Positions 23,553 through 35,930 of a stretch of DNA of 64,000 nt are shown here, one piece after another. How positions within the stretch are numbered: position 1 is the stretch's first letter; the number at the start of each line of letters is the position of its first letter. A model generated the notes under the pieces. The model was not told where the DNA came from. It ran no database searches and was given only the letters and a program-made list of their open reading frames with translations. A program made the position numbers and the translations under genes. The stretch spans positions 260,027,187 to 260,091,186 of the forward strand of contig JAUMIR010000001.1 of assembly GCA_030847615.1 (NCBI GenBank), given 5' to 3'. This DNA comes from Gambelia wislizenii (taxonomy: Eukaryota > Chordata > Lepidosauria > Squamata > Crotaphytidae).

Positions 23553-24536
23553 CTTCTTCTTCGAGCTCTGCCGTAGCCCTTTGGGGCATCATGCTGAAGA
23601 AGATTATAAATAAAGTTGGAGCAAGAACATAACCTTGCTTCACTCCATTAGAAAGGGCTCTGAAAGAGTATTGCCATATCTGACTTAACCGTGCTGGCCC
23701 TCATGTAGCAAGATAATCATTTTAAGGAATTTGGGGGGACATCCTAGTCTTTCCAGGATCTGCCACAGACCTTTTCTACTCACAGTGTTGAAGGCTTTGG
23801 TGAGGTTGACAAATGTTACATAGAGTCCCTTGTTCTGTTCTCTACATTTCTCTTGCAGTTGTCTAAGGACAAATACCATATCTGTAGTACTTCTGTTGGC
23901 TCTGAAGCCACATTGGCTTTCAGGAAGAAGTTCTTCTGTAATAGCAGGGACTAATCTGTTCAGGAGTATCCTTGCAAGGATTTTTCTAGCAATAGAGAGC
24001 AGTGTTATACCTCGATAGTTTGAGCAATCGGATTTTGCTCCTTTTTTCTTGTACAAGGTGATGATGACTGCATCTCGGAGATCTGATGGCAGTTCCCCTT
24101 TTCCCCAGCAATTTACAAGGAGTTTGTGGAATTTAACATGGAGTACATGACCTCTGTGTTTCCAAACTTCAGGTGGTATTCCTTCAATCCCAGCTGCCTT
24201 GCTGTTTTTCATCTGCTGTATGGCCTTAAGGGTCTCTTCCAAAGTAGGAGCTATGTCCAATTCATTTTCCTTCATTTTTTGTATCGTATGTTGGATAGCT
24301 GAGCCTTGGACTACTCGGTTGGCACTAAAGATACTTTGAAAATGTTCAGCCCATTGATTCAGGATGGAGGCTTTATCAGTAATTAATGTTTGACCATCTG
24401 TACTGTATAAGCAGCTTTGGACCTGATAAGTAGGTCCAAACACTGCCTTAAGAGCTTCATAAAATCCTCTAAGATCACCCTGATCTGCACAGCGTTGTGT
24501 CTTTTCTGCTATATTGATCCACCACTTGTTCTGCAT
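23553..24536 (-). pseudogene. LINE reverse transcriptase, N-terminal half (broken)
   Basis: Contains NYRGITLLS and GFRANRSTTD, followed by motif A and the HEGQHG region. The motif A aspartate is replaced: the sequence reads FVNLTKAFN where the clade has D at both N positions. The frame continues from the endonuclease segment. A frameshift at about 23645-23690 separates it from KQGYVLAPTL (motif B region), which then runs directly into the TIR insertion at 23542. Confidence 0.85.
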
Positions 24537-24569
24537 GTCTCGGAGTTTTTGTTGAAGATTACTACATGT

Positions 24570-25600
24570 GAGAAGGAAAGCTGCTTTTCTTACATGTCAA
24601 GTTGGCTGGGCGAGGTATGCCTGGTGAGCAGTTCTCTTCTTTGCCAACAGCTCCTGGATCTCTTGGTTGTTTTCATCAAACCAGTCTTGATTTTTCTTGT
24701 GGGAGAAGCCAAGGGATTCTTCTGCAGACTGGAGGATACTGTTTTTGATATGTTGCCAAAGCACTGTAGGAGAAGGATCTGTAGGGTGGTCTTCAAGTTT
24801 TGTTTGCAGATTTGCCTGGAAGTTGTCTCTCATGGTAGCTTGTTGAAGATTGTTGACTTGGAGTCTCTTCTTTAAGATGCCACCCCTCTTAGGTTTGAAC
24901 TTAAGATGAAGATTTAGTTTACATCTGACGAGGTGATGATCTGTTTGGCATTCTGCACTGGGCATCACTCAAGTATGACAGACATCGTGAAAGTTTCTCT
25001 GGCGTACTAGAACATAGTCAATGAGGTACCAATGTTTGGATCAGGGATGCATCCAGGTTGTCTTCAAGCTATCTTTCTGCTGAAAGATAGTGTTTGTAAT
25101 AGTCAGCTGTTGTTCTGCACAGAACTCTAGCAAGAGGCGTCCGTTATCATTACAATTTCCAACATCATGCTTGCCTGAGACACCTTTCCAACCTTCGGAG
25201 TTCTTTCCTACTCTGGCATTGAAGTCACCAAGGATAATACTTTTATCTTCTACAGAGATTTTTTGTATGAGGTGGCGTAGGTCTGTGTAGAATTTGTCTT
25301 TCTCTACAGGGTTGGCTTGCATAGTTGGGACATGTATACTGAAGAGAACAGCATGTGGGAGGTACAAGGAAATAATGCAGTCAGAGTGTCCTGTTGGCAA
25401 GGTTTCGAGTTTGGAGGCAATGGAGTTTTTAATCATAAAGCCTACTCCTGAAAGATGTTTTTTGGTTTTGGGTTTGCCAGACCAGTAAAGTGTGTAGCCG
25501 GCGCCGTGTTCTTTAAGGCTGCTTTCCTCATGGAGATGAACTTCACTAAGATCAGCGATGTCAATATTAAGTCATGATTGTTCATGGGCTATTGGAGCAG
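24570..25600 (-). pseudogene. LINE endonuclease domain and linker (broken)
   Basis: On the minus strand the segment shows the APE-type endonuclease core, with LGDFNARVG and, after an in-frame stop near 25038, the catalytic TDHHLV motif. A lysine-rich linker follows. The readable segments at 25436-25041 and 24968-24597 are in one frame, separated only by stop codons. This domain nicks genomic DNA to prime reverse transcription in LINEs. No intact start could be defined. Confidence 0.85.
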
Positions 25601-26830
25601 AACTACGCTCAGGCCGTCCACTATCTGCAGAGTCTTGCATGGTTCTGATGTTCCAGCATGAAAGCGTGTGTGTGCCTTTGTTTCTTTGCCTTGGTTTGAC
25701 CGCATTAGAAGATGCCTGTTGGCCGCGGCTAGCCAGCCAGGTAGATGGGGATGAGCCTTTGTTAGGCCACCTTTTCTAGGCCCCTCTCCATATGGAGCAA
25801 GCAGTGCTCTCCTTAAAACAGGCTGCTTGGTCGTTCAGGATGCTGCCGAACAAGACTGTCATCTGCCGGGTCAGCCTCAAGCGACCAAAGTCCTGAACCG
25901 CCTGCATGCAGGGTTGGGGCTGCAGCTTCCAGTGCATCTTTACACCTGCCGTTTCGTCCCTCGCCTGTCGCTACAGGGCTTTTTTGGAACTGGATTTGTC
26001 CTTCGAGCCTGTGCAATTGATTTTTCTGGTGGAGCGCAGCGTGCACAGAACTGGCCTCACCCTTTAAACCAGAGATTCATCTGCCGTGGCCTTGCAAGCA
26101 TGGACGTGGCAGCGAGTTCCTCGGGCCGTAGGTTTGATTAGAGTTTCCTTCTCTTAGATGGTTGACCTTACAGGGTTGGACGAGCACCATCTGCCTGGGT
26201 TTGGGATTAGAGTTTTCCTTCTCCTAAGATGGTTGCCATATGGCTAGAGGGCCCATCCTGCCCTTTGACGCTCTTTGTCGGACCCTTCGGTTTTGACCTG
26301 TCTGGCATGGAAGACCCTACCAGTGGCTATTATGCCACTGCCAGCATATCTCAAAACATCATTAGGGTATGCATGCCTCTCTCCCACGACAAGGGGGCGT
26401 CAATGGAGAGGGACGTCAATGGAGAGGATATGTCAGTAACATGCTGGTAATGAGTAATATTTCTTCTTACGAGGACTTTTATTTTTTTTAAAAAATCACA
26501 AAAAAGTGTCGATATGTTCACTTTACAATATTTCCAAGCTTTGTTTAAAGAGAGCACTGGACATAAGGGATGAAAACCTCCTCCTTACCCCCAATTAGAC
26601 AAACAAATATTCTATCTGGCTTTGCCGCTTTTCGCACAACTGGGTGTTTCTTCTGAAAGCTCTGAATCAATGAGAGAGAATGCAGCCCAAACCATTCTCT
26701 TCATACTAAGAAGATTTAATTGACAGGAGGCAGGAGAATTGGATGGATTGTAAACCAAGGGGGAGAAAGAGGAGGAAAGGTTACAGTTGCCCAACCTCTG
26801 ATGGCTTATAGCGATCGTAAAGCAGCCCTC

Positions 26831-26960
26831 CCTTACCAGATGCCCTCCAGATATTGCAGTCTGAACCAACCCAGCAAATGGGCATGGTAGTTGAGGATGG
26901 TGGGAGCTGTAGTCCAACACATTTGGAAGACACCTGGTTGGGAAAGGTTGCCCTAAAGCA
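26831..26960. mobile_element. hAT-like MITE fragment
   Basis: Contains GATGGTGGGAGCTGTAGTCC followed by AACACATTTGGAAGACACC and ends GGTTGGGAAAGGTTGCCCT. Many reptile and mammal hAT MITEs carry this TGTAGTCCAACA core. I could not define both TIRs or a duplication. Confidence 0.45.
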
Positions 26961-27394
26961 TGGCCTTTAGGTTGGTAGCAACAATTCCATCTCTAAACAA
27001 TTCCATTATCTAAAGCTATGTCTGTACATAGCTTAGATAATGGCTGCAGGTGATCAAAGGTTACTTTAATAGCCATAGATATGAATGAGCTTCAGATACT
27101 CACACACAGCTGCTTCACTCCTCAGTCAGTCAGTCAATCTCTGTTCCCACTGAGCATACAGTTGCAGGGAGCAAACAGGAAGGCAGCTACCCATTGCACC
27201 AGAACTGGGAAATGATGGTGATAGGTGTCTAAGCTAGACAAGTTATGGAAGCTAACTTGAAAGTGGAAAACCTTTGACCTTTAGATGCTGCTTCTCATTG
27301 TTCAACTTCAAGAAACCTCAGCTAATATGGCCAATGGGAGTGGGTTATGGGAGCTGTAGTCTAAAGCACTTGGAGTATATTCTCCACACATACT

Positions 27395-27535
27395 TTAAAC
27401 CAAGGTTGGGAGTTGCATGTCCTCTAGGTGTTGTTGGACTGCAACTCCCAGCATTTTTAACTATTGATTATGCTGGCTGGGGAGGTTGGCAGTTGCAGTC
27501 CAACAACATCTGGAGAGCTACATGATCACCCTCCT
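27395..27535. mobile_element. Palindromic hAT-like MITE
   Basis: Two halves are inverted: CTCTAGGTGTTGTTGGACTG and CAACTCCCAGCA on the left, then GGCAGTTGCAGTCCAACAAC and ATCTGGAGAG on the right, with TTTAAAC at both edges. A related fragment with TGTTGTAGTCCAATAATATT lies at 38150-38220. Confidence 0.6.
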
Positions 27536-27767
27536 TTTAAACTACATGTTTGTACTCTGGCAACTGTTGATAAGGCAATTATTGCTGTTTCTCTTTCCTG
27601 AGCTTCATTTCCATCTGACCACCTCCCATTCCCCTTTTATGTACAGCATAACCTGTAACTCAGCAAAACATTTCATGTGTCTGATTAAGTGAACACCAGT
27701 CCATGAAACCTTATGTACCCTGGTGAGCTATTCCTCTTGAACAAGCTAGCTTAGGTAGGTAGATTGT

Positions 27768-27982
27768 TGCTGCTGTGTGTCTTCAAGGTGATTCTAACTT
27801 ATGGTGACCCTACCATAGCCGCCCCCCCCCATTTATTCAGAGAGGGTTTGCCATTGCCTTCCTCTCAGGCTGAGGGAGTGGGACTTACCCAAGGTCATCC
27901 AGTGAGTTTCCCTGGCTGACTCGGGATTCGTACCCTGGCATCCTAGTCCAACACTCAGACCACTATACCATGCTGTCTTAGG
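27768..27982 (-). mobile_element. Sauria-type tRNA-derived SINE
   Basis: On the minus strand: ACAGCATGGTATAGTGGTCT (box A), GGTACGAATCCCGAGTC (box B), CAGGGAAACTCACTGGATG, then the 3' end GGTCACCATAAGTTAGAATC, TTGAAGACACACAGCAGCAA. A C-homopolymer interrupts the body near 27823-27831. Confidence 0.85.
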
Positions 27983-28337
27983 TAATTTAGCCTCAGGTAA
28001 ATTGGGTTTGAAAAGTATCCTTCCACTCCCTCAGTCATTATCACAATTACAGATTTGTTGTACAGTACTTGTATTGTCCTTGCTTAGCTTTCAAATGGCC
28101 CTTGCTTCAGGAAACTTCTTAGCTTGATGATAACAGTAGAATGAGCATGAAGTGAAGAGTTCAGAAAATTGACTCCAAGCTGAAGCCTTTGTGGCCGCTT
28201 CCAGCATGGGTTACTGCTAATAAATGGAAAGCATCCAAAGGATTCCTGTCAGTGCACTTGGTTTTGTGACTCTGAGGCAAGAACACTGCTTACTAAACTA
28301 CTAACCTTTGGCAGTATTTGACCCTTTAACTGTTTTG

Positions 28338-28412
28338 GTGTGTGTGTATATATATATATAAATATATATATATATACACACAGAGAGAAAGAGAGAGAGA
28401 GAGAAAGAGAGC
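28338..28412. repeat. Compound (GT)(TA)(CA)(GA) microsatellite
   Basis: GTGTGTGTATATATATATAT followed by AAATATATATATATATAC, ACACACAGAGAG and GAGAGAGAGAAAGAGAGC. Slippage-prone simple sequence with no further function seen. Confidence 0.9.
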
Positions 28413-28734
28413 GCACTGCTGACACAAGCTTAGAGTTCAAACCCCAGTTTACAGTTTCAGCTGGTTAGAAGAAAAAGGAGAGAACTGTGTCAGCTAAAGC
28501 TTGCAGGCTTTGATGAAATGATGAGGCAGCAGGCCATGTGTACTTGGAGGAGGCTTCCCACTTCATGAAGAGGTGAGCCTGTGGTTTCATTAAAATAAAG
28601 AAGGGTGGATTTTCTTGTGGTTTTTTTGGCCACAGATTGAACATAGGCACAATTTCTTCCAGTGCCTTTGATTAGAAGGCGATAATTCTTTTATATGCAA
28701 CCAAACAATTAACTCTCTCTTGTTATTGTATATT

Positions 28735-29160
28735 TAAAGAATTTGTGTTAGTCTCTCCATATACAAAGGGATCATGTAGCACTTTTGAGACTGAAAGAAG
28801 TTTGTAGCATAAGCCTTTGTAAACAAACAAACAAAATAAATAAATAGTAGATTTACACCACAGAAATAATCCAGTTTGAAACTGGATTATTTGCCATGGC
28901 TCCTTCCTGTGGAATCCTGGGATTTGTAGTTTTGCAAGGTCTTTAGCCTTCTCTACTAAAGAGTGCTGGTTCCTCACCAAACTACAAATTTCAGGATCCC
29001 ATAGGAAGGAGCCATGGTAAATAGCCCAGTTTCAAACTGAATTATTTATGTAGTGTGAATGCACAAAGTCTGCTTCATCAGATGCAAGATCTTGTAAGCA
29101 TATGCGACAAACGTTCTCTCAGTCTCAAAGGTGCTACAAGGTAGTTTTGTCTCTTGTGTT
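28735..29160. mobile_element. Palindromic hAT-like MITE within a larger foldback
   Basis: The core, about 28848-29070, has inverted halves: AATAATCCAGTTTGAAACTG...GCCATGGCTCCTTCC on the left against GGAAGGAGCCATGG...CAGTTTCAAACTG on the right, around a TTTGTAGTTTTGCAAGG/CTACAAATTTC centre. Outside this, TGTAGCACTTTTGAGACTGA at about 28776 is inverted against TCAGTCTCAAAGGTGCTACA at about 29119, so a second pair of arms encloses the core. A related palindrome occurs at 40930-41135. Confidence 0.65.
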
Positions 29161-30908
29161 TATTCCAGCAATCATGATAAAGAAACCTGGGGCTCTTGGG
29201 AAACAGGCTGTACATGGAATGTGTGTGTATTTGTGTTGGTCAGTAGATTTATGGTTTTACATATGAAAACCAAAAGGTCCACTTCACAGCTTGGAAAGTT
29301 ACTTTTAAAATGTAATTAGTTGTGTTTATAATCCCAAGGCCCCCAAACATTGTTTCTATTATAGTTACATTTTCTAAAAAAAGAGAACTCTTTGCTTTAA
29401 TGTTTCTCAAATGTCAATTTGTTCTATCTAGTAACTTTTAAAAAACGTCTGAATGCTACAAGTGCCCATGCCCTGTAATGCAAAACACACTCCTGATTCA
29501 CTTCGTCCTGCCCTTGGCATCCAGGCCAGCGCCTGAGGCACAGCGTGAGCCAACATCTGAATCAGGTGCTCTTCTTCTGCCACTGTTTAGTGAGGCCAAA
29601 CCCTTGCAACTATAAAAGTCACAAAAATTATATTTACACCATAGAAGTAATGATATTATTCTTTCTTAATTTAGAACTCTAATTTGGAAAAAGGAATAAC
29701 TTGTAGACCCTTAGCCATCGTGTGTTTGAAATGACAGATTCAAGGCTGGGTGCATCTTTAAGGTTCATGACAAATGGATTGGAGGCTAAGTCTCTAAACA
29801 ACTCCTTTGTTGCTATAATTTTATTCTGATTATTATTTCTACAGCAAGTTTTACTTGATTATACCAGGCTTAATCTGCTTTTGGCTGCTAGCGTCCAGAG
29901 ATCAGAAAACAAGCTATTAATCTTCCATGCAGCATAGTGCTTAAATGCAGTTTTTGGGCTGGTAATTCTGAACAAACTGACTAAAGTTTTGATGAATATT
30001 TAAAATTAATCCTGATGTTTACTTCATAATACAGCTTCAGATGAGTTCCGTCATCTCTATAGGTTTTCTCGTTCTCTGTTTCTAGAAAGATATAACGTTC
30101 CAAGGCATTCTTTTTGGCTTTCTTTTTGATGAAGGAGAGTTCTAATGATAGCATACTATTTTATTTACATTGGTTAGGTAGGTTCCAAGTAGAAACACAT
30201 AGATAGGTAGTATGAATCTTAAAGGAAAACTTTGGAAGTTTTTCTAGCTAGTTCTAACAAACGCTCATCTTCTATTATGAAGAGCTTGTCTATATGGGAC
30301 AACAAACAAACCAACCCAGAGTGCCTTGCAATAATAGCATTTTGCAGCAACTATGACTTGTCTTTTTTTTTTTTTTTTTGCCCCATAAGCTTCATATGCC
30401 TGCTGGTCAAGATGGTGGCTGCGAGTGCTTTACTCGCGATTTTACTTGCCTTAATTTGATGCCATCAAACTTTTTTAAAAAAACTGCTTTCCATTGTGTG
30501 CTAGAGTGGTATTTTGCCTGTAGGAAAAAAAAAGAAAAAGATCAACACCCCAGTTTCTTGCCTTAATGCTTGCTCGCTAAGGTGAAAATTCAACAGGGCT
30601 GTTACCAACCCCTGCTCTCCCGCACTCTCCTGGCCAGTCATCTTGGTGCTTCCTCTCATATGAGAAGGTGATTCATATTGAATTGCTTGTCACGACGAGT
30701 GGGAAAAAAAACTCTGAGAAAAACTGCAAAGGCTTTTTCCACACAGTTTTTGACATTTTGGGGTCCCCTCCTTCACAATATGGCAGAAAGATGCAGAATG
30801 CCATTAAGACAAGTAGGATTCTCCTCACATTCCGTGAGGAGTATTTTTGCCGTTTAGACGATCCTGGAGAGTAGTATGGGCCTCAGATCCTATGACTGTG
30901 TGTGAGTA
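29161..30908. other. Intronic sequence with no recognised gene
   Basis: AT-rich intron. A poly-T run at 30363-30380 precedes a CAAGATGGTGGCTGCGAGTG stretch that is reminiscent of L1 5' ends, but no ORF or terminal structure follows, so I leave it unassigned. Confidence 0.5.
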
Positions 30909-31162
30909 TAATAGGACCCCCTTATCCGCTAGGGATTGGTTCTGGCAGGGGCGTGGATACAAAAAACCGTGGATAATAGTGGACACCATTGAAAATAATG
31001 GGACTTCCAGTTTAAAATACCATAGTGCTGCCTTGGAGGACCTAGAAAATGGCTAGAGGGGACATAATTTTCTAGGAAGACTCTATGGTAGGTGTGGTGT
31101 TTTGTGTCCAGTGGATAATTGAATCAGCAGATAATGAATCAGTGGATACGGGGGTCCTACTG
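30909..31162. mobile_element. TA-type MITE, GGACCCCC subfamily
   Basis: The left end TAATAGGACCCCCTTATCC and the right end GGATACGGGGGTCCTACTG are inverted, with TA on both sides (30907-30908 and 31163-31164). The interior CCGTGGATAATAGTGGACACC stretch fits the same superfamily as the CAGTGGGCCC elements. Confidence 0.7.
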
Positions 31163-31164
31163 TA

Positions 31165-32783
31165 GTATGAGCTGGCCATCAAGTAGATGAGAAGCCAGAT
31201 GAGTTCCAGTTATCCTTTTCCCCATTCTCTTTTTTCTTTTACTGATGTAGTCATGTCAAAGCTGAAGGGAGGTTTCCAATAACTGAGCCCAGTGTAATGG
31301 CGGCAAATGTTGCATTAGAGGAGGTAAGCATGAGAACCCCATAGGCACACCCCCAAGGAGAATCCATAGCCAACACAAACTAGGAGGAAAAGAGAGTGAG
31401 GGAGACTATATATGCTGCCTTTCCATTTTTACACTCTGGGTAACAATGTGGTCATAAACATAGACGCTGAAATTACAAGCCAGTAATAAAATCTTAACTC
31501 CATTGAATTCTGTGGTCCATTGAATTCTTTGGCTATGAACAATTGAACAAAAAGACCTTCAATCAGTTGAAATGCAAATGTCAGTTTCTGGTTAAAAACT
31601 ACAAACCATCTTACATAGTCATATACCATTTAAAGAGCTAGCATGAGGGAACACCATCCAAGAAAGAAAAGTATGCTGATTATTTTCTCTGCCTGATGAT
31701 TTTCCTTATTCTCTGACCTCCTTCATGCAAATTTGTCACAAGCAACAGTGAAACTTGAAAGCCTCCTTATCATCTCATTCACTTGATAGTGCAAGGAAGC
31801 CAGTCAGTTCCCTGGCAATCTGGCAGATGACATTGTTGGTTCTGCTCTGGAGTTGTGTTCCCCTCTCACATAGTTCTTAACAGGAGCTTGTAAGAAATAA
31901 ACACAGGACAGGTAAGTTCACAGGAACTCAAGGATTTACACAAAAGGTGATGGTTTTTATGCAAAGCAGATGTGACAAAACATTAATCTATTAAATGCTT
32001 TGCTCCGAGTATGCTTCCCCCATGTCCTAAAATGTGCATGGATGTGCAGTTGTGTATTTTAGCAACTTTTAATCAAAATAATATTTAAGAATTCTTGACT
32101 CTTTGCATAAAAATCTGTATATGGGATGTATGTATACTCCTCTCTGCCTACTTGTTATATTGCTGAATGTTGCCTACAGGCAACTGGAAAAGTCTTCTGA
32201 GTTTTTATTGGCTAAAACACTATAAAAACACAGAAAGAAGAGCCATTAGGATGTGGAATTGGTTGCAAAACCTCACTGTCTGCCCCATAGCCACCCAGTC
32301 CTATTTGCTTAGCATTGTTTCACTCTACATTTTGCCTCTTTAGAGGAAAGTAATAGAAAATATTTTCCTCAAGGGTCAAATGTCAGGGCAGTTTTATATC
32401 TGCTCAAAGATTTGGTTGACTGTATGTGAAAGAGTAAGTGGTAATATGTTAGTTGGGTGCTTATTTTACAGTACTTTGTTTTAAGAGAGAAAACTCCCTC
32501 ACTCTTACAAATGCAGAAACATTTACAATCCCCTCAGGTTTGTCTCCATGAAACAGTGCAAACGTATGTGCATATCTGTGTTCACACATGCATACATACA
32601 TATACCTACCCACAAGTGGTAATATATACAGGTGTACATTGCTTTAAGGCACTTTACTTAAGAGTGCTTCATTATTGCAGCATTTTTTCAATTATATAGT
32701 ACAATACAGCACCATTTTATTACCTGTACTGTCTGCAGCATTTGTGCGCTTTGTGTCTCAGTGTCATATTCTGGCAATTATTT
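31165..32783. other. Intronic sequence with no recognised gene
   Basis: About 1.6 kb of AT-rich intron. Beyond short CA/TA-rich runs near 32585-32640 I see no repeats, terminal structures or coding motifs. Confidence 0.55.
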
Positions 32784-32785
32784 AC

Positions 32786-33071
32786 CATTGTCCCTTCACA
32801 TTCGCGGCTTTGACACTTGCAGTTTTGATTATTTGCAGTTTTCCCTCACCCACCGCCCGTCTCCTGGGTCTTCGCTTCTCTTCACAAAGGGAACGAAGAC
32901 CCAGGGAAGCCGAGGGAGTGAGGCAAAACCTCTTAAACCGCCCCTCTGCTGAGCCTTCGCTGCCTTTGCAGGGAGGGCAAAAGCCCAGGAGACGGCGATT
33001 ATTATTCGCATTTTTTTCACATTTGCGGGGGTCTGGCGGCCGTAACCCCTGTGAATGTGAAGGGACAACTG
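32786..33071. mobile_element. TA-flanked MITE with internal hairpin
   Basis: Left end CCATTGTCCCTTCACATTCG after TA (32784-32785), right end TGTGAATGTGAAGGGACAAC then TG before TA (33072-33073). The interior has a hairpin CTGGGTCTTCG/CGAAGACCCAG at about 32867-32915 and a GC-rich block. Same family as 5668 and 9786; also shares TTGATTATTTGCAGTTTT with 9786. Confidence 0.85.
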
Positions 33072-33388
33072 TATTTATTATTTTTTATTTTTGCATATTT
33101 TTTTAGGCCTTAGCATTATTGCACAATAAATGCAAGTGTAAACATGTTTTTAGGCTTTTATATGTACTAGCAAGTGGAAAAAAAGTGTTGTGATTCCCTT
33201 TAAGGTGATACTGGCTTTTTAGCAGCTGTCTGGAGTCTCACCTGCTGTATTAGCGAGTTATGCCTGTATTGCTTAAAACAGTTTTTAGAAATTATCAAGC
33301 AGATAACATGTTACAAAGTTGCATTTCAAATGAAAGTGATTTTATTTTTCACAACTTGCGACCTACCTGGCTGGTTATATTAGTATAC

Positions 33389-33781
<393 letters not shown>

Positions 33782-34734
33782 TGATCTGTGTCATAATATG
33801 TGAAAGAATTCTTTCTGTACTTGAAGTGACAATTTCAGAAACACTTCAGTATGCTCTGTAGTAGTCTGTTGTTACAGTAAAGGGTGGGAAAACACACTCT
33901 CAGAATCTTACTGGGATGGCTGGAGGTAGCAGCATTGGCAAAATATCTTAACGATTCAAAAGTATTCCTCAGTAAGCAATCAATCACTTTTCTCTTAAGA
34001 AAATACATTTGCTTATTTTGCAGCCAAAGTAACTTATTTTAGATGGTGTTTGAAACATAAACTGAGCAGAGTGTAGTGTGTTAAGAATATATGCTAGTTG
34101 TTGAGAGATGGGTGGAAATTTGAGTGTAGATCTTAGCAAAATGCCTGGAGATCTTCTTCTGTAGTTTTTTTAAAAATGTAACATGTTTTGCTGTTTTCTG
34201 AAAAATGACAAAGTGAAGCAAGAGGAAAATCAGAGCAAAAGACATATTCTCAACAAAGCATCGTCCTCACCACCACCACCAGCATCTGTAGTGGTGATAG
34301 TAGTAGTGGTGACACTCTTAGTGTATTTAAGGAATTTTTAGACTCTGGGCCTAATTATTTCAGGCCTCTGCTCTCTCTTCCTTTAAATGTTAATGTGTGT
34401 TCCTGGATTCCCTTCAAAATGGGCTAAGTCAGCCCTTGCTGCATTTGAGAGCCCCTGACCTGTGTAGTACAGTCCACTGGCTTTTTTTTGGGGTCCCTGT
34501 TTAAGTACTGGATCTTATACTACAGGGAATTGAATTGCATGGTTGTGGTTCAATGACTATGTGCCATTATGATGCTATTGATCCTAATGTGGGTGTGGGT
34601 GTGTCTTGGTAGTCTAACTGGCTCTTGGAATGGGTTTTGTATTATCTTTTACTATTCCAACTTTAACAATTTAAATGAATAAATTGTATAATGAGCATTT
34701 ATCTGGGTAAATGTTACTTAAATATTACTGGCTG

Positions 34735-35930
34735 GCATTTCATTCTTCAGCAAGGCAGCGGGATTTGGTGACCCTTGTTGCACCTTTCTTATCCGGAGGG
34801 CTGTGGAAGGTTGGCGTAGGGCGAGTTGTCGGAAGACAGATGCGAGGTGACCAATCTCATACAGCATTCTTGCCAAGTTGGTGTCCAAGCTGTGTGAGGT
34901 ATGCTGGTCCAAATATGAATCGCTGCTGTTTGGCATGGCCTTCACAACGGCCTTCTTCACTGCCCTACGAATTGGGGAGCTGGTGTGTTCATCCAGGAGG
35001 AATGTAACTGGCAGAGCGCTACAGTTGAGTGACATGTCACTCAGGGCGGATGCACTGTGTATCCGAGTATGGCGTTCCAAGCATGACCAGCTTGGAAAAG
35101 GGACGATGCTACATTTGTAGAGCCTGGTAGATTCATCGCCATGCCCATTGGACATCATGCGCAGGTTTCTGGGGAGACACCCCAGAGTGTCAGGCCCCCT
35201 TTTTCATTTATGAAGACTTGTCCCCACTGACGTGGTTCCAGTTCATCAGTGTCTTGCAGGCTGCATTGAGGCAGCTGAGCTTGCCAGCAGAGGAGTTTGG
35301 GAGCCACTCCTTTCAGATTGGAGCGGCTACCACAGCGTTGCAAAGGGGTCTGCCTACAGAGATTTTCAAATGGTTGGGCAGGTGGCATGCCAGGGCCTTT
35401 GCAAGGTACATCTGGCCTGATTTATCTATCCCAATGCAGACGGACTGGGGAACTCTAGTCTAAGGCCTTGTTGGTGGCAGCTGTGGGGGTTGGCGGAAGG
35501 CGGGGCCCGCGTGGGTCCACCTTTTGTGGCGGTTGGCATGGGTCCTGATCGGAGGTAATCAGTGTGGGGAGGAAGGGTCTCTATCAAGTTCATAGTCAAG
35601 GTCAAGTTCATGGAGATTCCCCCTTTCTTAACAGTGGGTGAGTAAAGAGCAGGGTGAGGGGTTGTCGGGCATGTGGGGCCTGGCCAGGACTCCTCCTCCT
35701 TCACCAGTGTGCTGTTGGTGGTTAACCGAGAAGTGATTTCATCAACCAGCATTCCGGTTGGCCGATGTATGGATCTGGACCCATGCTATGTGAGCCAGCT
35801 GTTGCAGCTGTTATCAATAAAGTTGTGGCCTTTATTGCCAATATATATTTACCTTATCCTTACCAATATATCTTTCCAAATATATTCATGTGTCTGTCGT
35901 CATTTTGGGAAAAGGAGGGAGGGGGAGGTG
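34735..35930 (+). pseudogene. DIRS-like retrotransposon 3' part with dead tyrosine recombinase
   Basis: Two readable segments in different frames belong to a tyrosine recombinase. 34878-35120 contains FGMAFTTAFFTALRIGELV, with the first catalytic Arg. 35218-35463 contains GSHSFQIGAATTALQRG and WLGRWHARAFARYIW, with the H and the nucleophilic Tyr. The H-x-x-R arginine is replaced by Gln (HSFQ), and a stop plus a frameshift lie between the segments. The related XerD-like proteins of reptiles and amphibians are encoded by DIRS/Ngaro elements, so I read this as a remnant of one, followed by a non-coding tail with AATAAA at 35816-35821. Reverse transcriptase is not in the window. The left edge is approximate. 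Confidence 0.75.

Larger units (their letters stand above)
19766..26420 (-). mobile_element. Broken LINE with APE endonuclease, reverse transcriptase and C2H2 finger
   Basis: One non-LTR retrotransposon, about 3.96 kb once the 2.69-kb insertion at 20851-23542 is removed. From 5' (right) to 3' (left): a presumed 5' UTR (to about 25760), endonuclease, RT, and a C-terminal finger ending near 19800. The 3' end sits on a short GAGAGA tail. The protein order and motifs fit an APE-type LINE. I think the Ingi/Vingi or a related clade is most likely, but I am not certain. The 5' boundary near 26.4 kb is inferred from the loss of GC-rich sequence. In-frame stops, one frameshift, a changed catalytic residue and the insertion make it inactive. 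Confidence 0.85.

Noticed and set aside
30363..30480. L1 5' end (poly-T then CAAGATGGTGGCTGC)
   Set aside because: No ORF1 or ORF2 sequence follows and the similarity is too short.
34878..35463. A host or phage integrase gene
   Set aside because: Frameshift, stop and loss of a catalytic Arg; the context and tail fit a DIRS-type retroelement remnant.
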